Assembly: GCA_004297775.1 (NCBI GenBank)
Contig: SCUE01000017.1
Coordinates: 51,887 to 115,886, forward strand
Length of the DNA: 64,000 nucleotides
Source of the DNA: Chloroflexota bacterium
GTDB lineage: Bacteria; Chloroflexota; UBA6077; FW602-bin22
Direction: 5' to 3'
Part shown: positions 44,888 to 54,123 of the stretch, piece after piece
Layout: each line of letters starts with the position of its first letter
Numbering within the stretch: the stretch's first letter is position 1
Notes under the pieces: model-generated
Told to the model about the DNA's origin: nothing
The model's database searches: none
The model's input: only the letters and a program-made list of their open reading frames with translations
Made by a program: the position numbers and the translations under genes

Positions 44888-47284
44888 CTACTTGAGTCGC
44901 GCCGCGCGCTTGCCGGCGCGGGCGCTGGTGGTCGCCGTAGTAGCCTCGCCATCGCGTGGCGGCGGACCAGCCAGCAACTCCCGCTGAAGAGCCAGTGCGC
45001 GCTCCAGGCCGCGCTCGATCGTGGGCTTTCGATACTCCATGCCGTTCTCCGTGAAGATCTCCAGCGCCGCCCGGTGGTGCCCGATCGCCTCGGTCAGGTT
45101 CGCGGCCCGACTGGCCGCGTCTCCCGTGAGTTGCGTCAGCGCGTTCGCCAGGTTGTTCAGCGTCATCGCGTGCTCGGCCGGGTAGCGGTCCCGCGTCCAG
45201 ATCTCCAGCGCCGCCCGGTAGTGCCCGATCGCCTCGGCTAGATTCGCCGCCCGACTGGCCGCGTCTCCCGTGAGTTCCGTCAGCGCGTTCGCCAGGTTGT
45301 TCCGCGTCGTCGCGTGCTCGGCCGGGTAGCGGTCCCGCGTCCGGATCTCCAGCGCCGCCCGGTACAGCCCGATCGCCTCAGTGAGATTCGCCGCCCGACT
45401 CGCCGCGTCCCCAGGAAGGACCGTCAGCGCAGCCGCCAGGTTGTTCAGCGTCATCGCGTGCTCGGTCGGATAGCGGTCTCGCGTCTGGATCTCCAGCGCC
45501 GCCCGGTAGTGGCCGATCGCTTCGGTTAGGTTCGCCGCCCGAGTCGCCCCGTCCCCCGGGAGGTCCGTGAGCGCGGCCGCCAGGTTGTTCCGCGTCGTCG
45601 CGTGCTCGGCCGGGTAGCGGTCCCGCGTCCGGATCTCCAGCGCCGCCCGGTAGTGCCCGATCGCCTCGGTCAGGTTCGCGGCCCGACTGGCCGCGTCTCC
45701 CGTGAGTTCCGTCAGCGCGTTCGCCAGGTTATTCCGCGTCATCGCGTGCTCGGCCGGGTAGCGGTCTCGGGTCCAGATCTCCAGCGCCGCCCGGTAGTGC
45801 CCGATCGCCTCAGTGAGATTCGCCGCCCGACTGGCCGCGTCTCCCGTGAGTTTCGTCAGCGCATTCGCCAGGTTGTTCCGCGTCGTCGCGTGCTCGGCCG
45901 GGTAGCGGTCCCGCGTCCAGATCTCCAGCGCCGCCCGGTACTGCCCGATCGCCTCGGCTAGATTCGCCGCCCGACTGGCCGCGTCTCCCGTGAGTTCCGT
46001 CAGCGCGGCCGCCAGGTTGTTCCGCGTCGTCGCGTGCTCGGCCGGGTAGCGGTCCCGCGAAAACACCTCGAGAAGGCGCCGGAGAATCGAGATCGACTCG
46101 TCGAGATGGGCGGTTCGCGACTGGGTGTCGCCGGTCACGTCACGGAGCAGCGCCGCAAGATTCCCAAGTGTCCGGCTGAGGCTCTCCGTACTCGATCCCG
46201 CGACGGTTGTGGCGCCGCGAAGGGCCGCGATCGCGCTGCTCTGCCGACCGAACCGGGCCGACAAGTCACCGGGCGCGTAGAAGAGACTGGTGGCGAGACG
46301 ATTCACGGCGTCGACGCGCCGATCGACCTGGATCGGCGAATCATCCGAGTCGACCAGGCGGCGCAGGAGTCGCTCGGCAACAAATGCTTCGCCTCGGCGC
46401 AACGCCGATTCGGCTTCGTCGACCTGGTGCTCGACATCCCATTCATTCAAGCCGCGCAGCCCGAGCGTCACATCGCGGTAGCGCAACACCAGCGCATCGG
46501 ACTGTCCGGCGTCCTGGCGCACGTAGAACGGCTCCTCGCGAACCAGCAACGGAGGCACCAGCGGCAGTTCGATTGAGGGGATGTCGAGATCGCCAAGCGC
46601 CTCCTTGAGAGCGGCGCGGCGTTCCTGCACGGTCCGCGGAACGTCGACCGGCACGAGCGACACGACCACGCGCGCCTGGACCCGAACCCCGAAGATCGAT
46701 TCGCCGAGAATCTGGCGGAGCACGAGTCTCGTGCCGGTGAGGTTCTGGCGGTTGAGCGAGGTCACCATGACGACGATATCCGGTAAGACGCGCGTGCAAA
46801 CGCCGCCGATGTCCGTCAGGCCCGTCCGGGAGTCGATCAGAACGTAATCGAAGCGACGTGCCCACTGGTTACGCAATTCGCGTAGAAACCCGAGAACAGT
46901 ATTGCCACGATCCCTCTGCTTGTGAAATTGGAACAGATGAGCATCGTGAAAGCGCGTGGCGTCGTCAGCGAATGATCCCGCAACCACGTTGCCGGCCGGC
47001 ATGAACGAGAGCCGATCATCGAATCCGGTCACCGTGCACCAGTATCGGCGCGCGTCCTGTGCCTGCTTCGCATCCCAGCAATCGAGCAAGTAGCCGACGA
47101 CGCCCCGCGGCAGCGGGCCGTCGGCCGGCGCAAACTCCGGCAGGTAAGAGATGCCCGGCGCCTCAAGATCGAAATCAACCAACAGCACGCGCTGACCGGC
47201 ATCGGCCAGGAGCGCGGCAACATTCGTCGCCAGCATCGAGCGCCCGACACCGCCCTTGAACGAATAGAAGGTGGTGGTCAGCAC
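44888..47284 (-). CDS. KGGVGR-type MinD/ParA-like ATPase with tandem TPR-like repeats
   Basis: A 798-residue protein. Residues 1-230 are a SIMIBI-class ATPase: FKGGVGRSMLATNVAALLA (Walker A variant with Arg for Lys-Thr), LLVDFDLEAPG, and YVLIDSRTGLTDIGG. From about residue 360 there are eight units of 48 residues (TGDAASRAANLTEAIGHYRA, then LEIWTRDRYPAEHATTRNN). The first is divergent, six are nearly identical at the DNA level (144-bp period), and the last is partial. The C-terminus is basic. KGGVGR ATPases joined to repeats are known from predicted bacterial conflict systems. It ends a three-gene operon (7 bp from the previous gene). Confidence 0.8.
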   Translation of the reverse strand: MLTTTFYSFKGGVGRSMLATNVAALLADAGQRVLLVDFDLEAPGISYLPEFAPADGPLPRGVVGYLLDCWDAKQAQDARRYWCTVTGFDDRLSFMPAGNVVAGSFADDATRFHDAHLFQFHKQRDRGNTVLGFLRELRNQWARRFDYVLIDSRTGLTDIGGVCTRVLPDIVVMVTSLNRQNLTGTRLVLRQILGESIFGVRVQARVVVSLVPVDVPRTVQERRAALKEALGDLDIPSIELPLVPPLLVREEPFYVRQDAGQSDALVLRYRDVTLGLRGLNEWDVEHQVDEAESALRRGEAFVAERLLRRLVDSDDSPIQVDRRVDAVNRLATSLFYAPGDLSARFGRQSSAIAALRGATTVAGSSTESLSRTLGNLAALLRDVTGDTQSRTAHLDESISILRRLLEVFSRDRYPAEHATTRNNLAAALTELTGDAASRAANLAEAIGQYRAALEIWTRDRYPAEHATTRNNLANALTKLTGDAASRAANLTEAIGHYRAALEIWTRDRYPAEHAMTRNNLANALTELTGDAASRAANLTEAIGHYRAALEIRTRDRYPAEHATTRNNLAAALTDLPGDGATRAANLTEAIGHYRAALEIQTRDRYPTEHAMTLNNLAAALTVLPGDAASRAANLTEAIGLYRAALEIRTRDRYPAEHATTRNNLANALTELTGDAASRAANLAEAIGHYRAALEIWTRDRYPAEHAMTLNNLANALTQLTGDAASRAANLTEAIGHHRAALEIFTENGMEYRKPTIERGLERALALQRELLAGPPPRDGEATTATTSARAGKRAARLK
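45057..46080 (-). repeat. 144-bp tandem coding repeats
   Basis: About seven direct repeats of 144 bp inside the ATPase-TPR gene, recognisable by the recurring GCGTGCTCGGCCGGGTAGCG on the + strand. The high identity implies recent expansion or homogenisation, so the copy number probably varies between strains. Confidence 0.85.
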
Positions 47285-47291
47285 GCGGGGT

Positions 47292-48185
47292 TCACGCCGC
47301 TTTCATCAATGGTTCAGTCACTTGGTACGCCTTTGCCCGCGGAGAGGAGTCGGCGATCCGCTGCGCTGGTGCGTGATCGGGACTGCGTCGCTTCGCGGAC
47401 TTCGGCCGACTCCGTATCTGGTTGCCAGTCAAGATGTCCCAGACCTTCGGAGCGCTCTCGGGAACGCCATTTGCCTCCATCGATCTTATCGCCACGTCGA
47501 TAAGTCCGTGCTTCTCCAACACGTCACGCATGCATAAGGCCAGATCGGCTCGGTCGGCGATACGCCGTATCAGCGTCATCAGCGCTAGGCGACGGGCTGC
47601 CTCGTGACCTGCGAACGTTTCGAGGACTTCGTGCAGACGTTTGATCGCCTCCACGAGTGAGAGACGACACATTCCGCCAAAGGCCGCAAGTGCAAAGCGC
47701 GAATCCCTCAGTTCCCGCCGGAACATACCCAGGACCTCCTCGACGGACAGCCCTGGGGCAGGGCTGATCGCGAGCGCGATGAGCGCCTTGCGCCGACGAT
47801 CTTGCATCGTCACCGAGTCGACGCCGAAAAGTTCGCATTGGAGGAGTGCGTACAGAAGACGTGACGTCTCTGGTTCGGCCGGAACGGCTTCGAAAACCTT
47901 CAGGACCGATCCAAGTCGCGCTAGGTCGTCCTGCGCGGCCATCCCTGCTATCGCGGATATCGCGAATGTCCGCAGGAGCACTCCGGCCGCGTGGCCGAGC
48001 CTCTCCGACAAATGCCGATCATTCGCCTGCACGACCATCGCGATCAGGTGATTGAGTCGATCCGCGTCCCGAGGCACGCGCGCATCGCCCAGCGGTACAT
48101 TGTCAACCAGGGCTCGAAGCCAGATGACCTGATCGGGAGCGGCCGCGAAGCTCTCAAGGATTGATCGGTGCGCGGTTTCAGTCAT
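47292..48185 (-). CDS. helical protein of unknown function (middle gene of the ATPase-TPR operon)
   Basis: A 297-residue, almost entirely alpha-helical protein (repeated Leu-rich amphipathic helices, HEAT/ARM-like). It has a Lys/Arg-rich C-terminus (SRPKSAKRRSPDH). No catalytic motif is seen and no family is recognised. It is 12 bp from the upstream gene and 7 bp from the ATPase gene, so the three are cotranscribed. Confidence 0.6.
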   Translation of the reverse strand: MTETAHRSILESFAAAPDQVIWLRALVDNVPLGDARVPRDADRLNHLIAMVVQANDRHLSERLGHAAGVLLRTFAISAIAGMAAQDDLARLGSVLKVFEAVPAEPETSRLLYALLQCELFGVDSVTMQDRRRKALIALAISPAPGLSVEEVLGMFRRELRDSRFALAAFGGMCRLSLVEAIKRLHEVLETFAGHEAARRLALMTLIRRIADRADLALCMRDVLEKHGLIDVAIRSMEANGVPESAPKVWDILTGNQIRSRPKSAKRRSPDHAPAQRIADSSPRAKAYQVTEPLMKAA

Positions 48186-48197
48186 ACCTCACCTCGA

Positions 48198-49016
48198 TCA
48201 CACGACCTCGATGCGATCGAGAAGCGCGGCCTTGAACGCGCGTACGACACCTTCGCGGACGCCTCGGTCTCCGTTGGCGGTCGTGAGATCGCGGGTGTAA
48301 CCCCAGGGATCGCCCGGATTCGATGGACGGAAATGCGGATGCGTCTGAGCGTCGAGTCCGGTCGGCACGGACGCGCGACCGACCCGGCTCTGCCGGAACG
48401 TCAGGACACACTGGACAGCGTTCTGAGGATCGATCCCGCAGACCTGGAGGGCCACGGAGGTTTCTGTACCGACCGGCCAGCGCGCAACTCGGTCCGACAA
48501 CGGTGTTGCCCACGCGATCGGCAGTTCTCCCCTAACGTCCTTACTGGGATCCAACTCAGAAGTTCCAAGTTTGCTAGGACCGAACAAATCGTCCGCCCAG
48601 AATCGCTGCGCGCCGACGTTCTCAAGGTCGGCGGTTCGCAACTCTTGTTGCACCAGATAATCGCGCACATCGATGATCCCGACGATGCGACATACTGTGT
48701 CGGTATCCTCGTCATCAGGAACATCCGGACCGCGACAGAGTAGTTCTCCGGCCAAACGGTCGCTCAGATCACGCAACCACTCCACGCCGGAGCCCGGAGA
48801 CCTCCACAATTCAGTCTCGTCGACGATCGCGGCGATCAGCGCGTCCAGCGCGGTCTCGCCATCGGACTCACGCTCCAGACGAGCGTCGTCGCGCAGATTG
48901 CGTACGACCGCCTCGCCATCCGCGCCCTCGGCGTCGAGTTGGTGGAGCCATTCTCCGACCAGATCGCCATCTGAACCCGTCGGACGCGTCCCGGCCCTCG
49001 CGACGAGATCTGCCAC
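48198..49016 (-). CDS. protein of unknown function (first gene of the ATPase-TPR operon)
   Basis: A 272-residue acidic protein. Residues 1-90 are helical and rich in Asp/Glu, and the rest is mixed alpha/beta (ELPIAWATPLSDRVARWPVG). I recognise no domain. It heads the three-gene operon and lies 95 bp downstream of the methyltransferase operon on the same strand. Confidence 0.6.
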   Translation of the reverse strand: MADLVARAGTRPTGSDGDLVGEWLHQLDAEGADGEAVVRNLRDDARLERESDGETALDALIAAIVDETELWRSPGSGVEWLRDLSDRLAGELLCRGPDVPDDEDTDTVCRIVGIIDVRDYLVQQELRTADLENVGAQRFWADDLFGPSKLGTSELDPSKDVRGELPIAWATPLSDRVARWPVGTETSVALQVCGIDPQNAVQCVLTFRQSRVGRASVPTGLDAQTHPHFRPSNPGDPWGYTRDLTTANGDRGVREGVVRAFKAALLDRIEVV

Positions 49017-49110
49017 TGCCGCGATAGTACCAGTTTGGCCAAACGCCGCCGCGCCTCCGCCCGTCGGGTCCGCTGGACCGCCGGCCAGAACCCTGCCGCG
49101 CGACGCCGGT

Positions 49111-50166
49111 TCAACTCCTCGCCGAAGCCTCCGCGACGACGAGGCGTCCCTCGCGGTGGGCCCGGATGAACCCCATGCAGAACTCGTCCTCGCCCAGCAG
49201 CATTGCCCGGGCGAGCTGGTACGGCTCGGCCGAGCGGTCGAGCGCCCGGGCCGCGTCCAGATGAACCTGAGCCGGGTCCATGATCGCGCTGTCGATCCCG
49301 GCCTCGATCGCGAGCGCGAGAAAGACCTCGTTGACCAGCGCGCGACCTGGTAGCCCGAACGAGACGTTACTCAGCCCGCCGGTAATGTGGATCTCGGAAC
49401 CCATCTCCTGCCGAATCGTTCGGACGGCCTCGAGATACTGCCGGCCGGCCTGGTCGTCGACCGAGACCGGGATGACGAGCGGGTCGACGTAGAGGTCGGC
49501 CAGCGGGATGCCGTCAGCGTGGCCCAGCAGTTCACGGACGTTGGCGACCCGCTCGGCGGCGTCGCGCGGCAGGCTGGCCCGGCCGGCGGCCGTCACGACG
49601 ACCTGAGAATCGTGCTCGCGCGCCAACTCGAGCGCGCCGAGCCGTTCGAGCGAGGCCGAGTTGACCAGCGGCCGGCCGGCCCGGCGGTCGTAGGCACGCA
49701 AACCATCGCGCAGGATCTCCGCGTTCGAGGAGTCGACGCTGATCGGCACCGACGCGACCGCCTGAACCGTCTCGACCAGCCAGCGCATCGCCGCCCGCTG
49801 GACATCGCGGTCGGTCGCGACCTCGTCGACGTTCAGGTCGAGGAAGCTAGCGCCGGCCGCCACCTGACGCCGCGCGTCGGCTCGGACGTAGGCGGCGCCC
49901 TCTGCTCGCTCGTCCGGATCATCCGCGAGCCCCTTCCGCACCGCGATCATCACGTGCTTGATCTGGCCGCGCGCGTAGGCCTCGGTCTCGCGGAACCACG
50001 GCGGAACCGTCAGATAGCGAGTTCCCCCCGTCTCGTCGCGGAAGCGCACACCCTCGGACCCGTCGTCGAGCTGTGTGACGCGGCTGCCCTTCCTCGGCAC
50101 GACGCGGGTCGTGTGGAGCGTCTCGCCGACGATCGCGAAGCGCGGCGGCCGGCCGTGCTCGTTCAT
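49111..50166 (-). CDS. pterin-binding (DHPS-like) methyltetrahydrofolate methyltransferase
   Basis: A 351-residue TIM-barrel enzyme of the pterin-binding methyltransferase group (MeTr/MtrH/AcsE-like). GASFLDLNVDEV (substrate-binding Asp-x-Asn), VPISVDSSNAEIL, PLVNSASLE and GLSNVSFGLP are the family's blocks. It probably passes methyl groups between the corrinoid protein at 55295 and tetrahydrofolate. The ATG at 50166 overlaps the previous stop (ATGA). The track start at 50325 is too long. Confidence 0.88.
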   Translation of the reverse strand: MNEHGRPPRFAIVGETLHTTRVVPRKGSRVTQLDDGSEGVRFRDETGGTRYLTVPPWFRETEAYARGQIKHVMIAVRKGLADDPDERAEGAAYVRADARRQVAAGASFLDLNVDEVATDRDVQRAAMRWLVETVQAVASVPISVDSSNAEILRDGLRAYDRRAGRPLVNSASLERLGALELAREHDSQVVVTAAGRASLPRDAAERVANVRELLGHADGIPLADLYVDPLVIPVSVDDQAGRQYLEAVRTIRQEMGSEIHITGGLSNVSFGLPGRALVNEVFLALAIEAGIDSAIMDPAQVHLDAARALDRSAEPYQLARAMLLGEDEFCMGFIRAHREGRLVVAEASARS

Positions 50167-51764
50167 GAATTCTCCCTTTTCGACTGGTGGTCGCGGCCCA
50201 GGAAGCAGTTGGCCCAGGCCGACGTTCCGCGAAGGCCGCCATTCCGCACGACGATTGGGCGGTCGAGCATGGTCTCCGCCTCGCCGTACGCCTTGAGTCG
50301 CTCGTAGGCGCGAGCCCAGATGCACTCGCGATCGCTCACCTCGCAGAGCCCGGCGTGGGATCCGCCACAGGGGCCGTTACGCTGGTTCTTCGGGCACTGG
50401 GACTCGGGGCAGAGGTAGGCGATCTCGGGCAGCGAGCAGTCCCCGCAGTCGCGACAGCCAAACAGCGGAATCTTGACTGCCTGCTCGGCGACGTGCAGCC
50501 AGCGCCGCGCCGACGGTGCGTTGTCGATCCGCTCGTACAGCCGCCGTCCCAGTCGAAAGCCAACCGATCCCTCGGCGAACACGCGGTCGTGGACGCTCCG
50601 GTTGAGCCGGTAGGCCAGCGGCGCTCGCGCACGTCGCGCCCGTCGAGCCTCGGGCGTCCGATCGGCCAGATAGTCGCGATTGATCTCGTTCGAGTTGAGT
50701 CCGGTCGCGTCGTCTGGCGCGAAGTAGTAGAACTCGCCCGGCTGGGCGAATTGGATCTCGCCGGCGAAGCTCCGCCAGTCGTCGCGCCCGAAAGCATCCG
50801 CCATCGCGAAGATCGTCTCGACTTCGTCCGGCTTGAGGTGGCCGCCGAGGTAGGCGCCGCGGTAGCCGAGCCCGCGCGCGATCGCGACTTGCCTGGCGGC
50901 CAGTTCGTGGAAGAAGCGCTTGCCCTTGTCCGGCGATGCGGCCTGCCGTTCGACCAGCGCCAGTAGCTCGTCGGTCACCACCACGCCGGGCACCGCGCCT
51001 CGGTGAAAATAGCGCGCCATCGGCACCGACAGCCGGCAGACATTGGCGATCAATGGAACGTCGAGCCCCATGAGCGTCGTGTACCGGCGAAGCTCGTCGA
51101 ACTTGCGCGCGTCGAAGCCAATCTGGCTGATCGCGAACGCGGCGCCGGCCGCGATTTTGCGCGCCAGCTTGAAGTACTGTGGCATCAGCTCGCGCTCGTA
51201 CCGCTTGAAGGGTGAGACCGCCGCGCCGAGGAAGAAGCTCGTCGGCGGCAGCGTCGACGCGGCGGTGCGCAGCCCTCGATTCATCTCGCGCAGCAACTCC
51301 AGCAGGGCGATCGCGTCGAAGTCGAAGACTGGTGCACCCTGGCCGCGGTAGCCACTGCCTGGATAGTCGCCCGAGAGGCACAGCACGTTCTCGAAGCCGG
51401 CCGCCGCCAGCGCCCAGGCGCGGCTCTCCAACCCGTTGCGGTTGAGATCCTTGCAGGAGAGGTGGACCATCACCTCCTGGCCCTGGGCGCGCAGCCGCGC
51501 GCCCAGCGATTCCGGGGCCAGACCGGGGTGGCCGCCGGCGTTGTCGGTGATGCTGAGCGCGTGGACCGTACCCATGCGCGCCAGGTCGGTCCCGAGCGCA
51601 ACGACGCGCGCGGCGTTCGCGGCCGCCAGTGGTCCGCGCGTCGTGACCAGCTCGACGATCCGGACGAAGGTCGTCGGCTCGACCAGATGCGCGCGCAGCG
51701 ACCCGGGCCGCGCGGTCTGAGCCGACGAAGCGGCTACCTCGCCAGGCTCGACGCCAACGACCAT
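50163..51764 (-). CDS. methylenetetrahydrofolate reductase-like protein with Cys-rich C-terminus
   Basis: A 533-residue protein. Residues 25-330 are a MetF-type barrel (DNAGGHPGL, VMVHLSCKDLNRNGL, NVLCLSGDYPG, SQIGFDARKF). Residues 440-500 are a zinc/Fe-S type Cys-rich segment (CRDCGDCSLPEIAYLCPESQ and CPKNQRNGPCGG), the MTHFR-C domain of anaerobic-type reductases. GAGGAGGT precedes the ATG at 51764, so the 31-base overlap with the upstream gene is real. It would connect methylene- and methyl-tetrahydrofolate. Confidence 0.9.
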   Translation of the reverse strand: MVVGVEPGEVAASSAQTARPGSLRAHLVEPTTFVRIVELVTTRGPLAAANAARVVALGTDLARMGTVHALSITDNAGGHPGLAPESLGARLRAQGQEVMVHLSCKDLNRNGLESRAWALAAAGFENVLCLSGDYPGSGYRGQGAPVFDFDAIALLELLREMNRGLRTAASTLPPTSFFLGAAVSPFKRYERELMPQYFKLARKIAAGAAFAISQIGFDARKFDELRRYTTLMGLDVPLIANVCRLSVPMARYFHRGAVPGVVVTDELLALVERQAASPDKGKRFFHELAARQVAIARGLGYRGAYLGGHLKPDEVETIFAMADAFGRDDWRSFAGEIQFAQPGEFYYFAPDDATGLNSNEINRDYLADRTPEARRARRARAPLAYRLNRSVHDRVFAEGSVGFRLGRRLYERIDNAPSARRWLHVAEQAVKIPLFGCRDCGDCSLPEIAYLCPESQCPKNQRNGPCGGSHAGLCEVSDRECIWARAYERLKAYGEAETMLDRPIVVRNGGLRGTSAWANCFLGRDHQSKRENS

Positions 51765-53368
51765 GACACCTCCTCTCGTCGGGCGGCCGAGCGTGTGGAC
51801 TGGAACAAACAGCCCTCGACGAAGACGTCGAAGAAGTCGGGCTCCTCCTCCAGCTCGAGGTGCTCGATTCGTCGGGCGAGCCGCTCGGCGGCCGCCCGCT
51901 TCTGAGTCGAGAGGAGCATCATCACCGCGCCCTCCAGCGCCGCGTTGCCGACCTTGACGATTCGATCGTGGGGGAGGTCTGGCAAGAAGCCGATCGCGAT
52001 CGCGTTGGCGACGTCTACCCTGTTCGCAAAGCCGCCGGCCAGGTAGACGCGCCGCAGCCCCTCTGGCGGGATGCCGAGGGCGCGCAGCGCGATCAACTGC
52101 CCGGCATAGTTGGCCGCCTTGGCCTGGGCGAGCTGGCTGACGTCGCTGCGCGAGAACGTGATGCCATGCTCGGGCACGAGCGCGACCTCGGCCGCCCCAT
52201 TGGCAAAGACGCCACGCCGATCCATCCGGTCGCTACGCCGCATTTCGGCCAGCAGGTCGATCAGGCCCGAGCCGCAGATCCCCTCGGGTCTCGCCCCACC
52301 GATCGCTCGCCATTCGAAACGGCCGCCGCGCCAGTGCACCGACTCGATCGCCCCCGCGCAGCCGGGCATGCCGAACCGGACGCCGCCCCCTTCAAAGGCC
52401 GGCCCGGCCGGGCAAGACGCCGCCACGATGCGGTGGGCGTCGCCGACCACGACCTCGGTATTGGTTCCAACGTCGACCAACATAATCGGGCCGTCATCGT
52501 CCGCCAGTTCATCCATGCCGATCGCGAGCAGGCCAGCGACCGCGTCAGCGCCGACATGCGACCCGATCAGGGGCGCGCCGTAGGCCGTCGCGGCCGAGTT
52601 GACGTGCAGTCCGAGCGGCCGCGGGCTGGCCTCGATCGCGGTCGTGCACCGCTCGCCGCGCCGGAGCGCCAGCTCGGTCGTCGATCTGAATGGTCGCTGG
52701 CCGATCGACTGGACGTCCAGGCCGAAGAAGAGGTCGCGCATGGTCGGGTTGCCGACCGCGACCACCTCATAGATCAACCGGCGGGCGACCCGGAACTGGC
52801 GGCAGAGCTCGCGGATCTCGGCGTCGATCGCCCGGACGATCGCTTGATGGAGCTCGGCGCGGAACGGCCCGCCGTCGTAGGAGATGCGGTGCAGCACGTC
52901 GGCGCCGCCGAAGCGCTGGGGATTCTCGAACGCGCTGGTGTGCCGGACCGCGCCGCTCTCCAGGTCGACCAGGCTAAGGGCGACTGTGGTGGTGCCGATG
53001 TCGACCGCGAGGCCGTAGATCCCGCCGCGGTATGCGTCGATCGGTCGGCCGTCACGCCAGACCGCGTCGCCGACGCGGCGCACCGGCGGTTCGAGCGCGA
53101 CCGGGCGGCGCCGCCCCTCGGCAACGATCTGGAGCCGGCGCTTGAGCGGCGCGAAGGCGATCTCGCGCCGCGGGTCGAGTACGCGGGCCTGGCAGGCAAG
53201 CCGATAGCCGCCGCGCAGGAAGCTCTCGGCCTCAGTCGGTGGCGCGAGCGCCTCGGCGCCCCGGCTGACCTCGACGACGCACTCGTGGCACGTCCCGTTC
53301 CGGCCACACGAGGTCGGCACGCGGATCGCCTGCGCGTCGGCCCGGTCGAAGAGGGTCGGCGGCGTCAT
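51734..53368 (-). CDS. RACo-like ASKHA protein with N-terminal [2Fe-2S] domain
   Basis: A 544-residue reductive activator of corrinoid proteins. The 2Fe-2S ligands are C21-x5-C27-x2-C30 and C59. The ASKHA ATPase region has YGLAVDIGTTTVALSLVD (phosphate 1), IMLVDVGTNTEVVVGD, CSGLID-like GSGLIDLLAE, and RRVYLAGGFANRVDV. Such proteins reduce inactive Co(II) corrinoids with ATP. The ATG at 53368 overlaps the upstream stop. The track start lies inside the DUF1638 gene. Confidence 0.92.
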   Translation of the reverse strand: MTPPTLFDRADAQAIRVPTSCGRNGTCHECVVEVSRGAEALAPPTEAESFLRGGYRLACQARVLDPRREIAFAPLKRRLQIVAEGRRRPVALEPPVRRVGDAVWRDGRPIDAYRGGIYGLAVDIGTTTVALSLVDLESGAVRHTSAFENPQRFGGADVLHRISYDGGPFRAELHQAIVRAIDAEIRELCRQFRVARRLIYEVVAVGNPTMRDLFFGLDVQSIGQRPFRSTTELALRRGERCTTAIEASPRPLGLHVNSAATAYGAPLIGSHVGADAVAGLLAIGMDELADDDGPIMLVDVGTNTEVVVGDAHRIVAASCPAGPAFEGGGVRFGMPGCAGAIESVHWRGGRFEWRAIGGARPEGICGSGLIDLLAEMRRSDRMDRRGVFANGAAEVALVPEHGITFSRSDVSQLAQAKAANYAGQLIALRALGIPPEGLRRVYLAGGFANRVDVANAIAIGFLPDLPHDRIVKVGNAALEGAVMMLLSTQKRAAAERLARRIEHLELEEEPDFFDVFVEGCLFQSTRSAARREEVSWSLASSLAR

Positions 53369-54123
53369 CACGGGCGCGGACCCGGCTCGGCCGCGACGAT
53401 TCGCTCGTCGTAGGTCGCGACCAGGCACTGGCCGGGCTGGACGACCTGGAAGTCCGCGTCGTCCCATTCGCCGTGCACCAGCCGGCGGATCAGGTTCAGG
53501 TCGCCGCGCAGCAGATCGAATCGCCAGCCGCGCTCCTCGGCGTCGCGACGCGCCCGACCCTCGAAATCATCCGACTTGCCAAGCGGCATGTCGATGTACG
53601 CGGCGCGCTGATAGTGGCGCTGCCACGAGCCCAGCACTTCGAGCAGGTACTGGGCGTTGTCCTCGCCGTACTTGGCGACAAGCTCCTCGTACGTATCGTT
53701 GATCGGCGTTGTCGAGCCGAGCGCGACGATTCGTCCCTTGACCCGCCCGCCCGTCCCACCGCGCTCGAGGTACTCGTCCGAGTAGTAGAACGTGCCGGGC
53801 GTGCCGGTGAACTCCGCCTGATACCGAGCGCGCGAGCCGAGATAGAGGGTGATGCAATCGTGCGCGCGCGGCACGACCAGCGGGATCTCGCGCGCCCGGA
53901 GGCCGTCGAGCGAGCGGTTGCAGAGGCCGTAGACGAGCGCGATCGCGTCGAACGCGCTCGCCGGCGTCGCGTCGATCCGCGCCTGGAGCGTCTCGCGTAG
54001 CGTCGCGGCGACGTCGTGCAATCCCTTGTCGACCAGCTCGACATCGACGACGTGGGGCGCGAAGGCGGCGTTCAAATAGACCGCGCGGGCGAAGACCTCG
54101 CAGGTGATCGCCTTAAGCCGCAC
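53368..54123 (-). CDS. DUF1638 family protein
   Basis: A 251-residue protein with the DUF1638 signature IALVYGLCNRSLDGLRAREI, PRAHDCITLYLGSRARY and FYYSDEYLERGG. It is commonly found with corrinoid methyltransferase genes but its role is unproven. The GTG at 54123 (R-L-K-A-I-T-C-E-V) fits the family start better than the track's 54159. It overlaps genes on both sides. Confidence 0.87.
   Translation of the reverse strand: MRLKAITCEVFARAVYLNAAFAPHVVDVELVDKGLHDVAATLRETLQARIDATPASAFDAIALVYGLCNRSLDGLRAREIPLVVPRAHDCITLYLGSRARYQAEFTGTPGTFYYSDEYLERGGTGGRVKGRIVALGSTTPINDTYEELVAKYGEDNAQYLLEVLGSWQRHYQRAAYIDMPLGKSDDFEGRARRDAEERGWRFDLLRGDLNLIRRLVHGEWDDADFQVVQPGQCLVATYDERIVAAEPGPRP

Noticed and set aside
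45057-46080. CRISPR-like array because of regular repeats
   Set aside because: Repeats are contiguous 144-bp coding units in one open frame with no spacers.
46034-46576. 180-residue plus-strand ORF and similar ORFs in the repeat array
   Set aside because: Antisense readings of the tandem TPR-like repeats.
51860-53413. 517-residue plus-strand ORF opposite the RACo-like gene
   Set aside because: Shadow; the minus-strand frame has all Fe-S and ASKHA motifs.
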